DNA of 64,000 nt, from NCBI RefSeq assembly GCF_042683665.1, contig NZ_JBHUOO010000005.1. One strand, 5' to 3'. Within the stretch, counting starts at the first letter, position 1; every line of letters starts with the position of its first letter. Under the pieces are notes generated by a model. The model searched no databases and was not told where the DNA came from. It worked only from the letters and a program-made list of their open reading frames with translations. The DNA is from Leeuwenhoekiella polynyae. GTDB taxonomy: Bacteria > Bacteroidota > Bacteroidia > Flavobacteriales > Flavobacteriaceae. Positions 26,251-35,963 of this stretch are shown here, one piece after another. The position numbers and the translations under genes were made by a program.

Positions 26251-27567
26251 ATGGCAATATATACAGAAGAAGAATCACGTAAGATATTAGAGAAGGCAAT
26301 GAGCTTTTCTAAAGCTGATGCGTGCGTGATTAACCTTGGCGGAAGTGAAAGCGGCAATATTCGTTATGCCCGGAACACGGTTTCTACAGCTGGGCATCAA
26401 TCTAATCAAAGTCTGGCAGTGGAAGCTAGCTTTGGAAAGAAATCTGGCACAGCAACTATAGATGAATTTGACGATGCTTCCCTAGAGAAAGTAGTGCGTC
26501 GTGCAGAAGAACTGGCGCAACTCTCTCCTGAAAACCCAGAGTTTATGGAGCCGTTAGGATCCCAAACTTATGATGAGTCGGTGAGCTACTCAGAAGCTAC
26601 GGCAAATACAACTCCGGAATTTAGGGCGGACGTTGCAGCAAAAAGTATCAAACCTGCAAGCGAAAAAGAGGTAACCGCAGCTGGTTTTTTAGATGACGGT
26701 GCCGGTTTTAGCGCAATGCTCAACTCAAACGGACTTTTCGCCTATAATAAGTCTACAAATGTTGACTTCACTGTGACGATGCGTACCAATGATGGTACGG
26801 GGTCTGGTTGGGTGACGCGTGATTATAATGATATTTCAAAGTTTGATGCTGAAGAAGCTTCTGCCATAGCAATTGATAAAGCGGTGATGTCGCGCGAGGC
26901 AAGGGCTATTGAACCGGGGCGTTACACGGTGATACTGGAGCCTGCTGCTGCAGAAGAGTTACTGGGTAATATGGGACGTGCCTTTAATGCACGTACTGCA
27001 GATGAGGGGAGAAGCTTTATGTCTAAAGAAGGCGGCGGAACAAAGTTGGGAGACAAAATTGTAGATGAGCGTGTGACCATCTGGTCAGATCCTCTGCATC
27101 CAGATGTGCCCACTTCAACCTGGAGTGGTGATGGTTTACCACGCAAAAAAACAATGTGGGTAGAAAATGGAGTGGTAAAAAACCTGGCGTATGACCGGTA
27201 TTGGGCATCGCAACAAGGGGTTGATCCGGTACCGTATCCCAGCAATATGATTATGCAAGGCGGTGATGCTTCGCTTGATGATATGATTAAACGTACAAAA
27301 CGCGGAATTTTAGTGACGCGTTTCTGGTATATTCGTTCAGTAGATCCACAAACCCTATTGTTTACCGGTCTTACTCGTGACGGAACGTTTTACATTGAGA
27401 ATGGTCAGATCAAATACCCGGTGAAGAATTTCCGTTTTAATGAGAGCCCTATCATCATGCTCAACAACCTGGAAGAGTTGGGTGAGCAGGTCCGCGTTAA
27501 CGGCAACCTTATCCCGTATATGAAGATTCGAGACTTTACATTTACCAGCCTTTCAGATGCTGTGTAA
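26251..27567 (+). CDS. tldE: TldE/PmbA-family partner subunit
   Basis: 438 residues, homologous to TldD but without the HExxxH zinc site, as expected for the TldE/PmbA subunit. It starts directly with MAIYTEEESRKILEKAMSF and has no visible signal peptide, in contrast to the TldD upstream. GDKIVDERVTIWSDP and the C-terminal NGQIKYPVKNFRFNESP are typical of PmbA. It is followed by a terminator, so tldD and tldE form a two-gene unit next to the MoxR/DUF58 cluster. Confidence 0.88.
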   Translation: MAIYTEEESRKILEKAMSFSKADACVINLGGSESGNIRYARNTVSTAGHQSNQSLAVEASFGKKSGTATIDEFDDASLEKVVRRAEELAQLSPENPEFMEPLGSQTYDESVSYSEATANTTPEFRADVAAKSIKPASEKEVTAAGFLDDGAGFSAMLNSNGLFAYNKSTNVDFTVTMRTNDGTGSGWVTRDYNDISKFDAEEASAIAIDKAVMSREARAIEPGRYTVILEPAAAEELLGNMGRAFNARTADEGRSFMSKEGGGTKLGDKIVDERVTIWSDPLHPDVPTSTWSGDGLPRKKTMWVENGVVKNLAYDRYWASQQGVDPVPYPSNMIMQGGDASLDDMIKRTKRGILVTRFWYIRSVDPQTLLFTGLTRDGTFYIENGQIKYPVKNFRFNESPIIMLNNLEELGEQVRVNGNLIPYMKIRDFTFTSLSDAV

Positions 27568-27585
27568 GTATTTCATACAAACAGA

Positions 27586-27624
27586 AACTGGTTACTTTTT
27601 TAAGTAGCCAGTTTTATTTTTTCC
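27586..27624 (+). terminator. Terminator after tldE
   Basis: AACTGGTTACTT (27586-27597) pairs with AAGTAGCCAGTT (27602-27613) through 12 bp including one G-T pair, followed by a T-rich tail. Confidence 0.8.
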
Positions 27625-27697
27625 AAAGAAATTACTGAAGTCTGACTTTTGGTAAAATCAAACTTCACCAATACATTTTAACCCCTCCTTGCTTACA

Positions 27698-28318
27698 TTG
27701 AACAACGATTTTTTCTTCACAAGACTGCAATACGAGTCGGGCGACTGGGATGTTGACCAGCGTATGCCGTCTAACCTCCTCAATTCGCTGGTGGAATATA
27801 CAACGCTTAAAATAGATACTCGGGAAAACATCATTTCACTAAGTAGCGATGCAATTTTTAAATGTCCGTTTTGCTACATTTCGGGGCATAAACTGGTACA
27901 GTTTACTTCAAAAGAGCGGGAAAATTTTGAGAAGTACGTAAACAACGGCGGTTTTGTGTTTGCAGATGATTGTAACCACGACATAGACGGACTTTTTGCT
28001 AAATCTTTTGAACGGCAGATGGAAGAGATTTTTGGTCCGGATGAACTCCAGAAAATTCCCAATGACCACGAAATTTATTCCTCTTTTTTTGAATTTGATG
28101 ACGGTCCGCCTACAACCTCTCAGGAGCTTAATGGCTGGGGTGATGATCTCGTTCATGAATACCTTAAAGCTATTGTTGTCAATGGCAGAATAGGAGTTTT
28201 GTATAGTAATAAAGATTATGGTTGCGAGTGGGATTACGACTTTAGAAATAAACGATTTTATAGAATAGACAATACACGATTTGGGGTGAATATTGTGATG
28301 TATGCCCTTACCTCTTAA
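27698..28318 (+). CDS. DUF4159 domain protein
   Basis: About 206 residues; TTG codons at 27689 or 27698 are the available starts. The sequence MNNDFFFTRLQYESGDWDV, then PFCYISGHKLVQFTSKE and NGGFVFADDCNHD, matches the DUF4159 family, whose fold resembles a glutamine-amidotransferase-like flavodoxin domain. The cluster it starts (MoxR, DUF58, BatA-like) is the usual setting of this family. No catalytic role is known. The next gene follows ten bases later. Confidence 0.78.
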   Translation: MNNDFFFTRLQYESGDWDVDQRMPSNLLNSLVEYTTLKIDTRENIISLSSDAIFKCPFCYISGHKLVQFTSKERENFEKYVNNGGFVFADDCNHDIDGLFAKSFERQMEEIFGPDELQKIPNDHEIYSSFFEFDDGPPTTSQELNGWGDDLVHEYLKAIVVNGRIGVLYSNKDYGCEWDYDFRNKRFYRIDNTRFGVNIVMYALTS

Positions 28319-28327
28319 CTTAAAAAT

Positions 28328-29320
28328 ATGGATAACGAATTGGTGAAAATCGAGCAGGAAGTTAATAGCCTTACAGCAAAGATTACACAGCTCAAACAAG
28401 AAATCGGCAAGATAATTATAGGGCAAGAAGAAACGGTAGAGCAGTTGTTGATTACCTTTTTGGCGGGTGGTCATGCATTGCTTGAAGGTGTTCCCGGACT
28501 TGCCAAAACCTTGATGATTCGCACGTTGGCGCAAGCCATAGATTTAAAATTTAAGCGTATTCAATTTACGCCAGATTTGATGCCATCAGACATTATAGGA
28601 ACCGAAATCCTTGAAGAAGATCAGACCACCGGGAAGAAATTCTTTGAATTCAATAAAGGACCTATTTTCTCAAACATCATACTGGCTGATGAGATTAACC
28701 GTACTCCACCAAAAACTCAGGCTGCTTTGCTTGAGGCTATGCAGGAATTTGAAGTGACCTACTCAGGAAAAACCTATTCTTTGGATAAGCCATTCTTTAT
28801 TTTGGCAACACAAAACCCTATTGAACAATCCGGAACTTTCCCGTTGCCGGAAGCACAACAAGACCGATTTTTACTGTACATCCGTATTGGGTATCCTACA
28901 GAAACCGATGAAACTGCGATTTTAAAAGCGACAACAAGTTCTAAGAAAGCTAAAGTCAATTCGGTGATTTCTGGTGAGGAGATTATTCGTTTACAAGAGT
29001 TGGTTCGTGAAGTTCCCATAAGTGATGATTTAATCGCTAAGGTGAGTAAACTAATACGTGCCACACGCCCGGAAACAACACCAGATGATTACGTCAAACA
29101 ATGGGTGAGCTGGGGAGCCGGTCCACGTGCGGGGCAGGCGATGATTTTAACAGCAAAAGCAAGAGCTTTAGCACAAGGTCGACTCTCAGTAACCCCGGCC
29201 GATTTAAAGTTTGTAGCGTTCCCTGTTTTGCGCCATCGCGTAATTGTGAATTTTAAAGCCGAAGCAGCAAACATCAATACCGATAGGGTTACTCAGAAAC
29301 TAGTAGACACAATTTTATAA
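28328..29320 (+). CDS. MoxR-family AAA+ ATPase
   Basis: 330 residues. The Walker A motif is GVPGLAKT at about residue 55, Walker B is ILADEINRTPP near 120, and sensor motifs LATQNPIEQSGTFPLPEAQ follow. MoxR ATPases act as chaperone-like remodelling enzymes for partner proteins with von Willebrand A domains, encoded next to them. That matches the DUF58 and BatA-like genes that follow within four bases of one another. The likely site is the cytoplasmic side of the membrane. Confidence 0.92.
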   Translation: MDNELVKIEQEVNSLTAKITQLKQEIGKIIIGQEETVEQLLITFLAGGHALLEGVPGLAKTLMIRTLAQAIDLKFKRIQFTPDLMPSDIIGTEILEEDQTTGKKFFEFNKGPIFSNIILADEINRTPPKTQAALLEAMQEFEVTYSGKTYSLDKPFFILATQNPIEQSGTFPLPEAQQDRFLLYIRIGYPTETDETAILKATTSSKKAKVNSVISGEEIIRLQELVREVPISDDLIAKVSKLIRATRPETTPDDYVKQWVSWGAGPRAGQAMILTAKARALAQGRLSVTPADLKFVAFPVLRHRVIVNFKAEAANINTDRVTQKLVDTIL

Positions 29321-29323
29321 CCG

Positions 29324-30220
29324 ATGCAAACCAACTATCAAGAACTCCTAAAACCCGAAATCCTGCATGAGGTGTCAGGCCTAAGCCTGCTGGCTCGGGT
29401 TGTAGTTGATGGATATTTGCAAGGTTTGAACCGCAGTAAAAGTCTGGGTAGTGGTATGGAATTCAGTCAGTACCGTGGGTATGAACCGGGCGATGACTTG
29501 CGTTTGCTAGACTGGAAAATGTTAGCGCGTTCTGGACGCTATTATATCAAACAATCTGAGATAGAATCTCAAGTTTCGGTGAAGTTTATTCTTGATGCGA
29601 GTAACTCCATGTTGCATCAGGAAGGGAATCTGACAAAAATGGATTATGCCCGGATTCTTGTGGCAAGTCTGTCTTATCTCGCACACAAACAGGGAGATGA
29701 AGTCGGTCTTTTTGCGTTAAGTGAAAGCAACTTAACCACGATTTACCCTAAAGCCAGTGTACAACATTTTAACCGGCTGTTAGAGGAATTGATCCGTATT
29801 GAAACTGTCGGAAAATGGCCGCCTCATGCTATTACAAATGAGCGTCTGCATGAGCGCGGCCGCAAGGAACTGATATTTTTTATTACGGATATGTATGAGC
29901 ACGGGGATGAACTTTCAGCATTCACAAAAGCTTTGAAAACGTCTCGAAATGAGGTCGCAGTACTGCAGATTTTAGGTAAAGATGAACTGAATTTTGAATA
30001 TAGCGGGACGGTAACTTTTGAGGATTTAGAAACGGGTACAAAATTAAAGGTGGCGGCAAAAGAAGCCCGAACACATTATTTGGAAAACCTAACTAACAAA
30101 CTAAAAAAGACCGAAGAACTGTTACTGAATCAAGGCATAAGCCATCAGGTATTTACAATGGGTGAACCGCTTGGAGCAACTCTCAATTTGTTTTTAAAAA
30201 AACGCATAAACTTAGTATAA
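29324..30220 (+). CDS. DUF58 domain protein (VWA-like)
   Basis: 298 residues. The DUF58 core is seen in GSGMEFSQYRGYEPGDDLRL, DWKMLARSGRYYIKQSEIE and the metal-site-like FILDASNSM (a DxSxS pattern). There are no membrane helices. DUF58 proteins are partners of MoxR ATPases. It lies three bases after moxR and two bases before the BatA-like gene, so it is surely co-transcribed with them. Confidence 0.9.
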   Translation: MQTNYQELLKPEILHEVSGLSLLARVVVDGYLQGLNRSKSLGSGMEFSQYRGYEPGDDLRLLDWKMLARSGRYYIKQSEIESQVSVKFILDASNSMLHQEGNLTKMDYARILVASLSYLAHKQGDEVGLFALSESNLTTIYPKASVQHFNRLLEELIRIETVGKWPPHAITNERLHERGRKELIFFITDMYEHGDELSAFTKALKTSRNEVAVLQILGKDELNFEYSGTVTFEDLETGTKLKVAAKEARTHYLENLTNKLKKTEELLLNQGISHQVFTMGEPLGATLNLFLKKRINLV

Positions 30221-30221
30221 T

Positions 30222-31466
30222 ATGTTTTTTGCTAATCCACTGTATTTATGGGCTTTGTTGGGACTTGCTGTTCCCGTGGCGATACATTTGTGGAGCAAAA
30301 GTGAGGGTAAAACAATCCAAGTGGGTAGTATCTCCATGTTTCAGGAGTCTGAAACTACACAAAGTAACAGCCTGCATCTTAACGAGTGGATTTTGTTGCT
30401 TTTGCGCATGCTTGCCGTTGCGTTGCTGGTGTTTATTTTGGCAGAGCCTTTCGCTAAAGCACAAACAAAAAAAGAAGATTTAGTCTATCTCGTAGAACCT
30501 GGTTTACTAGAATTACAATCTTTTAAACTCGTGCTTGACAGTCTTGCTGAAAAGCAGGAGGTGAAGCTCTTGCAAAAGGACTTTTCTACGTATAAACCCG
30601 AGGATACATTAGTAGATAACAGCACGATAAATTATTGGCAACTAGTTCAAGAACTTCAAGAGTTACAGGCTGATCGTATTGTGGTGTATTCACAATCTTT
30701 AGCAAAAGGTTTAAAAGGAAAGCGTCCCGAAATTCCTGAACATATAAACTGGATAACGATTGATTCTACTGCTGCTGTTGATGAGGTTCTGCAGCTGCGT
30801 CAATTGCAGGATTCGGTTGAAGTTTTAAACCTGCATAGCACTCGTGACAAACTGTATTTTACTAAGGAATTTATAGCATTAAAGAAAGCTCAGGATTTGA
30901 ATAAAGGTATTGACCTTATTGCTACCGACACCCTTTCTATTTCTTTTTCAGCAACAGATTCGCTGACCTCGCAGATCCCATTTTTAAAAGCTGGTTTTGA
31001 AGCCTTAAACAGTTATCTGAATCAACCTATAGTTTTCAAGCAGATTGAGAACCCTGCTGAAATTGAAGCAGAAACAGCTGTTTTAATTTGGCTGCAGCCC
31101 AATAATCCACCTGAAGTTGACGGGATCACCTTACTATTTAATCCTGATGCATTTGCAACTCATTTGGTTGAGCCGGTTGATGCTAAAAACTATGTGTTGA
31201 CTCAACTCATTACACGTAAGCATGCAGTTACAAACCATCTCCCTGAACAGTTGTTGCCATTACTCAACCTGCATCCGGAACTAGCGATCGAAATTGCTAA
31301 ATATGACAACAGAGTAGCTTCTTCCGAAGAGATACAACCTTTAAAAATTGATGGGGATAACCAGATCGATGAAGCATCGATGATCCCTTTTACGCCGTGG
31401 TTTTGGCTGGCTCTTGTACTCGTTTTGATCGTTGAACGCATGGTATCCCGAATACGAAAGCAATGA
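30222..31466 (+). CDS. BatA-like membrane protein
   Basis: 414 residues. The N-terminus (MFFANPLYLWALLGLAVPVA then LHLNEWILLLLRMLAVALLV) has the two membrane helices and wording of the BatA N-terminal domain of the aerotolerance operon. A periplasmic middle part and a third helix near the C-terminus (WFWLALVLVLIVERM) follow. No complete VWA metal site is evident in the middle part. The start codon follows the DUF58 stop by one base, and the end overlaps the next gene by four bases (ATGA). Confidence 0.8.
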   Translation: MFFANPLYLWALLGLAVPVAIHLWSKSEGKTIQVGSISMFQESETTQSNSLHLNEWILLLLRMLAVALLVFILAEPFAKAQTKKEDLVYLVEPGLLELQSFKLVLDSLAEKQEVKLLQKDFSTYKPEDTLVDNSTINYWQLVQELQELQADRIVVYSQSLAKGLKGKRPEIPEHINWITIDSTAAVDEVLQLRQLQDSVEVLNLHSTRDKLYFTKEFIALKKAQDLNKGIDLIATDTLSISFSATDSLTSQIPFLKAGFEALNSYLNQPIVFKQIENPAEIEAETAVLIWLQPNNPPEVDGITLLFNPDAFATHLVEPVDAKNYVLTQLITRKHAVTNHLPEQLLPLLNLHPELAIEIAKYDNRVASSEEIQPLKIDGDNQIDEASMIPFTPWFWLALVLVLIVERMVSRIRKQ

Positions 31467-33682
31467 GGAGTACCGGGCAACATAAGGTTTTAAAATTTAA
31501 GCAACGGTGGCAAACCCATTTGTGGTTGCAAGTGGTATTGCTTGCTTTGATCCCTGCTGCTACGCTCTATATATTGTCGTTTCAAATAGCCCTAAGTCTC
31601 TTTATTTTTATGCTAATGGGCTTAATCGGACTGCTGTTTTTTAAGCCTTTTTCGGTACCTATTTCACGTGTTATTCAATTTGTTGATGGCAATTTGCAAA
31701 ATTCAGAATATAGCGCAGCATTGGTTTTTCAACCTAAAGAAGAGTTGACGCGTTTAGCGCAAATTCAACGTTACAGAACCGAAGAAAAAATAGCTGCAGA
31801 ACTTAAAAGTTTACAACCACCGGTACATTATAAGCGTTTTAGTATCTGCCTTTTGGGAGCTCTTGCAACCCTACTAATTGTGTTTACCGTTTTTAAAGCA
31901 ACAGATACACGGTCACTGAATTATTCTGTAAAACCTGAAAATGAAATGATCGTTCGGGCGGTTGATTCTTCTGAAGTGCAACAAATTCCTCCTAAAATCA
32001 TCAAGCAATCGGTAAAGCTGCGTTATCCTGCATACACTTCCTTAGGTTCAAGAAGTACTGAAAGTATGGATATCAAAGCACTTGAAGGTTCACAGATCAC
32101 GTGGAGTTTGCAGTTTGATCAGAAAGTAGATTCTGTTTTTATGGAAAGTCAATCAACACAGTATTTGATGCAACGCAACAGAGATACGTATCAAAGAAGT
32201 CAACACGTCTCAGCTTCCGGTTTTTACAATTTTAAGTTTGTAGATACGCTGGGCAACGTCTATATATCAGATTTGCATAGCATAGAAACCATGTACGACG
32301 AAGCACCACAAGTCGATATATTCAATTTAGACCCATTTACTTCTTTTGAACCCCAGGATGAAAAAACAATCCGTTTTGAAACTCAAATCACTGATGATTA
32401 TGGTATTGCCGATGCGTTTATTGTTGCAACGGTGAGTCGGGGCTCGGGAGAATCGGTGAAGTTTCGGGAGGAGAAAATTGCATTTAATTCTGCTATAGCA
32501 ACAGGAACTAAACAGCAATCGCTTTTACAAAAAATCAATCTGGATGCTCTTAACATGGAGCCGGGAGATGAACTCTATTTTTATATTCACGCGCAAGATT
32601 TAAAAACGCCTAAACCTAATATCACTCGAAGTGAAACCTATTTTGCCGTGATTAAAGACACGACCCAGTATGAGTTTGTGGAGGCCGGCGGGATGGGAGT
32701 AGACCTGATTCCTGATTATTTTAGAAGTCAGCGTCAACTCATCATTGATACCGAAAAACTGATCAAAAACAAGTCTAAACTTAGTACTAAAGCGTTTAAT
32801 GCTACCAGTAATGAACTGGCATTTGACCAGAAAAGTTTGCGGTTAAAATACGGAGAATTTATGGGGGATGAAGCAGAAGGTGGTCTGGCTGCACAGCAAG
32901 GAGACCCCGGAGCGATTGAAGCTGAAACCGATGATCTGCTCGCAGAATACGCACACAAGCATGACGGTGCTAATGAGCATAATCTTGTGGAAGATGAGCA
33001 TGAGCACGAAGAGAAAGAAGGGGAAGAGGAAAATCCACTGGAAAAGTATGTGCACAACCACGATGATCCTGAGGAATCGACGCTTTTTGCGAAGTCGCTT
33101 AAGCGTAAGCTGCGAGCGGCATTAAACATTATGTGGGATGCTGAGTTGCATTTGCGTATGTATGACCCAAAACAATCGTTGCCGTATCAATATGAAGCCT
33201 TAGAACTGATTCAGGAACTAAAAAATAGTTCCCGTATTTACGTGCATCGCATCGGGTTTGACCCGCCACCTATAAAAGAAGATAAGCGCTTGAGTGGTGA
33301 ACTCAAAGATGTGGATAGTTTTACAAAGCAAGAAGATTTTAAAGAATCTGAAAACTTTAAAGCTTTGCGGAAAGCGATTAACAGGTTAGAACAATTGATT
33401 GCACATCAAAGGGAAATAACTTCTGTAGATCAAGAAACTTTTGAAGCGGCAGGTAATGAATTGGCCGCTTTGGCGATAGAGCATCCGGGAAATCACTTAG
33501 AGACTTTGCAACAACTGCGGTGGATTTCTAAAAACCTGAATACCCAAGTTGAAGATTTAAAACGTTTACAAAACGGACTCCTAAAAGCATTACCCGAGCA
33601 GGAAGCAAATCCTTCAAAAATAAAGTCACATTATAGCAAATTAGATGCGTTGCTGGTTAAAAAGTTAGACGCTGATGAGTGA
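31463..33682 (+). CDS. Large membrane protein, DUF4175-like, with His/Glu-rich segment
   Basis: 739 residues with membrane helices near residues 18-65 and at about 130-150, then a long extracytoplasmic part. It resembles the large DUF4175-type proteins found in this gene neighbourhood in Bacteroidota. An unusual stretch at about residues 493-540 (DNA ~32940-33080) is dense in His, Glu and Asp and contains two similar units, EYAHKHDGANEHNL and KYVHNHDDPEESTL. It could bind metal or be a flexible linker. The gene overlaps the previous one by four bases and the next by eight. Confidence 0.65.
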   Translation: MRSTGQHKVLKFKQRWQTHLWLQVVLLALIPAATLYILSFQIALSLFIFMLMGLIGLLFFKPFSVPISRVIQFVDGNLQNSEYSAALVFQPKEELTRLAQIQRYRTEEKIAAELKSLQPPVHYKRFSICLLGALATLLIVFTVFKATDTRSLNYSVKPENEMIVRAVDSSEVQQIPPKIIKQSVKLRYPAYTSLGSRSTESMDIKALEGSQITWSLQFDQKVDSVFMESQSTQYLMQRNRDTYQRSQHVSASGFYNFKFVDTLGNVYISDLHSIETMYDEAPQVDIFNLDPFTSFEPQDEKTIRFETQITDDYGIADAFIVATVSRGSGESVKFREEKIAFNSAIATGTKQQSLLQKINLDALNMEPGDELYFYIHAQDLKTPKPNITRSETYFAVIKDTTQYEFVEAGGMGVDLIPDYFRSQRQLIIDTEKLIKNKSKLSTKAFNATSNELAFDQKSLRLKYGEFMGDEAEGGLAAQQGDPGAIEAETDDLLAEYAHKHDGANEHNLVEDEHEHEEKEGEEENPLEKYVHNHDDPEESTLFAKSLKRKLRAALNIMWDAELHLRMYDPKQSLPYQYEALELIQELKNSSRIYVHRIGFDPPPIKEDKRLSGELKDVDSFTKQEDFKESENFKALRKAINRLEQLIAHQREITSVDQETFEAAGNELAALAIEHPGNHLETLQQLRWISKNLNTQVEDLKRLQNGLLKALPEQEANPSKIKSHYSKLDALLVKKLDADE

Positions 33683-35420
33683 TTTTACTTTTATAAATAT
33701 CGATTATTGGATTCCTGTGCTGATAGGGACAGTTGTTCTTTTTGTGGTTTTTTTAATTAAAGAATGGTCTCGAAAAAGCAGCAGTACTTTTGTGATACGC
33801 ATCGGGGTTGCTATGGTAGCGATTTTAGCTTTAGCGGTTTTAGCATTGAAGCCGGCAAGTAGGTTTGAAATCGAAGGCAAACAAGGCGTTTTGTTGACCC
33901 AAGGTTATCAAGAAAGTCAGTTGGATCGTCTTAAAAAATTGAATCCAAAGCTCGAGGAAGTGATTTATAACGATCATATACTACAATCTCAATTGGATTC
34001 TTTGCGTAAGGTATTCATTTTGGGAACCGGAGTTCAACCCTACGATTTCTGGCAGTTAGCAGACAAAAATGTAGCATTTTTATCAGGAGAATTTCCTGCC
34101 GGTATCAACAACGTGAATTATAAAACGAGTGCGGTTGAAGGTGATGCATGGAATGTAAAAGCACAGTATGCTAAACCTAACATAGGAAATCAAATTGTAT
34201 TACAAGCGCCCGGAAATCTAGCGCTTGATTCTGTAAGATTCAACAGAAGTCAGGATACGGTTTTTTCGCTTCAAGCGAGATTAAAAGCACCGGGCAATTT
34301 TGTATATGAGTTGGTAGAAAAAGATTCCACCGGGATTGAAATTCAACGCGAACCGCTTCCATTACATGTGCTTCCCAAGCAGCAGTTGAATATTTTAATG
34401 CTTAATGCCTTTCCTACTTTTGAGATCAAGTATCTGAAGAACTTCTTAGCAGCATTGAATCACAAAGTTTTAGTTCGCAACCGCCTGACGCAAGGTAGAT
34501 TTAAATATGAGTATTTCAACCGGGAACGGGAAACACTTCAAAGTTTAAATGCTACAGCTTTAGAAGCTATAGATCTGTTGATTCTAGATGGTGGAGCCTG
34601 GAATTCGCTTTCGAGAAAAGAACAGCATACGGTTCGTACAGCAATAGAGCAGGAGGGATTGGGTGTTTTTCTAATGCCAGACGAGAATTTGTTTTACGGG
34701 AATCAACCGCTGTTGAATTTTAAGTTTACGCGTACGTCACTAAGCGAAATTAACTTAGAAAACGGAGTGCGTGTCTCAACATTTGGATATTTATTTAATC
34801 CCAGCTCAGATATAAATGCGACTTTAAAAAGTGGAAATTCTTTACTGGCAGCTCAGCGATTTTTGGGTTTTGGTAGCGTGAGTACTACAGTATTGACAAA
34901 TACCTATGCCTTACAGCTTAAAGGAAATAAAGCTGCTTATAAAGCGGTGTGGAGTGAACTTTTAAAACCAGTTTTAAGAGCTGAAGATGAAGTGGTGTAT
35001 TGGGAGGATTCTCACCAGTCGGTTTATAAAAATGAACCCTATGACATACAATTCAGGACCACGTTAAACGATTTTAAAGTACAAGATGCGAGCGGAGCTT
35101 CACTTCCTGTTTCGGGAGATCCTGATATTGAAGATCTGTGGAGTGTTACTTTTTACCCAGAACAATCCGGCTGGTATCAATTGCAAATCGCAACAGATTC
35201 TATTGTTTCAACCCATTCTTATTATGTTTTGGATTCTTTAGACTGGCAGGCAAAATCATCCAGAGCGCGAATACTGGCAAACGAAAATTATTTCAAAAGC
35301 AGCGCTCCTGAAGAAACTCCAATTTATTTAAAACAAGCTATTAACCCGTTGTATTTCTTTATGATTTTCTTTCTGGCAATGGGATATTTATGGCTGGAAC
35401 CCAAACTCGCAATGGATTAA
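33675..35420 (+). CDS. Large membrane protein of the MoxR/DUF58 cluster
   Basis: 581 residues with two N-terminal helices (about 10-60) and one at the very C-terminus (LYFFMIFFLAMGYLWL). The middle region includes LLILDGGAWNSLSRKEQHTV and GVFLMPDEN, reminiscent of a glutamine-amidotransferase-like fold without an evident catalytic Cys. I assign no function. It overlaps the previous gene by eight bases and ends the cluster; a 159-base gap follows. Confidence 0.6.
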   Translation: MSDFTFINIDYWIPVLIGTVVLFVVFLIKEWSRKSSSTFVIRIGVAMVAILALAVLALKPASRFEIEGKQGVLLTQGYQESQLDRLKKLNPKLEEVIYNDHILQSQLDSLRKVFILGTGVQPYDFWQLADKNVAFLSGEFPAGINNVNYKTSAVEGDAWNVKAQYAKPNIGNQIVLQAPGNLALDSVRFNRSQDTVFSLQARLKAPGNFVYELVEKDSTGIEIQREPLPLHVLPKQQLNILMLNAFPTFEIKYLKNFLAALNHKVLVRNRLTQGRFKYEYFNRERETLQSLNATALEAIDLLILDGGAWNSLSRKEQHTVRTAIEQEGLGVFLMPDENLFYGNQPLLNFKFTRTSLSEINLENGVRVSTFGYLFNPSSDINATLKSGNSLLAAQRFLGFGSVSTTVLTNTYALQLKGNKAAYKAVWSELLKPVLRAEDEVVYWEDSHQSVYKNEPYDIQFRTTLNDFKVQDASGASLPVSGDPDIEDLWSVTFYPEQSGWYQLQIATDSIVSTHSYYVLDSLDWQAKSSRARILANENYFKSSAPEETPIYLKQAINPLYFFMIFFLAMGYLWLEPKLAMD

Positions 35421-35579
35421 AAAGATTGTTGTTAAGACGCTAAATCTTAAGGTTTTTCTTAAAAAACGATGTATTGGGTTGTTTATTAGGAAAGCTTTAG
35501 TATTTGATGCTAAAGTATGATTAAGACATCTTGTTTAGCGGTTTATGCTTTGTAAATTAGAGGTATAAATAAGAGAAAA

Positions 35580-35891
35580 ATGAAAACTTTAATCACCATA
35601 TTTAGTATCGTAGTAATCAGTTTAAGCGGCTTTAATAGCCCGGAGTCAACAGCGTCAGTGCATGAGGATGTTGTTCAAAATCAACTTACATTTGACGGGT
35701 ATGAAGGTGGTTACTACTTTTTTACGAACACCAATCAACAAGCTGTTGTTTTAGAAGCTGATGAAGAGACTAAAAGTCCTGATTTAATAAACGGTAATTT
35801 AGAAGGTAAGACTTTTAAAGTTGTGTATACTCCTGTAGAAAGAACTGCAACTTCATCAACGCAAGGTATAATAGAAACTGTAAGAAAATAA
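35580..35891 (+). CDS. Small secreted protein
   Basis: 103 residues with a signal peptide (IVVISLSGFNS) and a small beta-rich mature part containing DGYEGGYYFFTNTNQQAVVL. No domain recognised. It is a single gene with its own promoter gap (159 bases) and a strong terminator after it. Confidence 0.65.
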   Translation: MKTLITIFSIVVISLSGFNSPESTASVHEDVVQNQLTFDGYEGGYYFFTNTNQQAVVLEADEETKSPDLINGNLEGKTFKVVYTPVERTATSSTQGIIETVRK

Positions 35892-35918
35892 TTAATAAAT
35901 CCCCTGATTCATTAATAA

Positions 35919-35946
35919 AAAAAGCCCGGAACTCCGGGCTTTTTTG
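35919..35946 (+). terminator. Terminator between convergent genes
   Basis: AAAAGCCCGG and CCGGGCTTTT form a perfect stem around an AACT loop (35930-35933) with T runs at both ends, so it can serve both the small secreted protein and the nitroreductase. Confidence 0.9.
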
Positions 35947-35963
35947 TGCTTGTATTTGACGTG

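Noticed and set aside
27908..28534. 208-residue minus-strand frame across the DUF4159 and moxR junction
   Set aside because: It spans two well-supported plus-strand genes and has no recognisable domain.
32734..33129. 131-residue Ser-rich frame opposite the large membrane protein gene
   Set aside because: Low-complexity Ser/Cys composition mirrors the Glu/His-rich plus-strand coding; no start signal.
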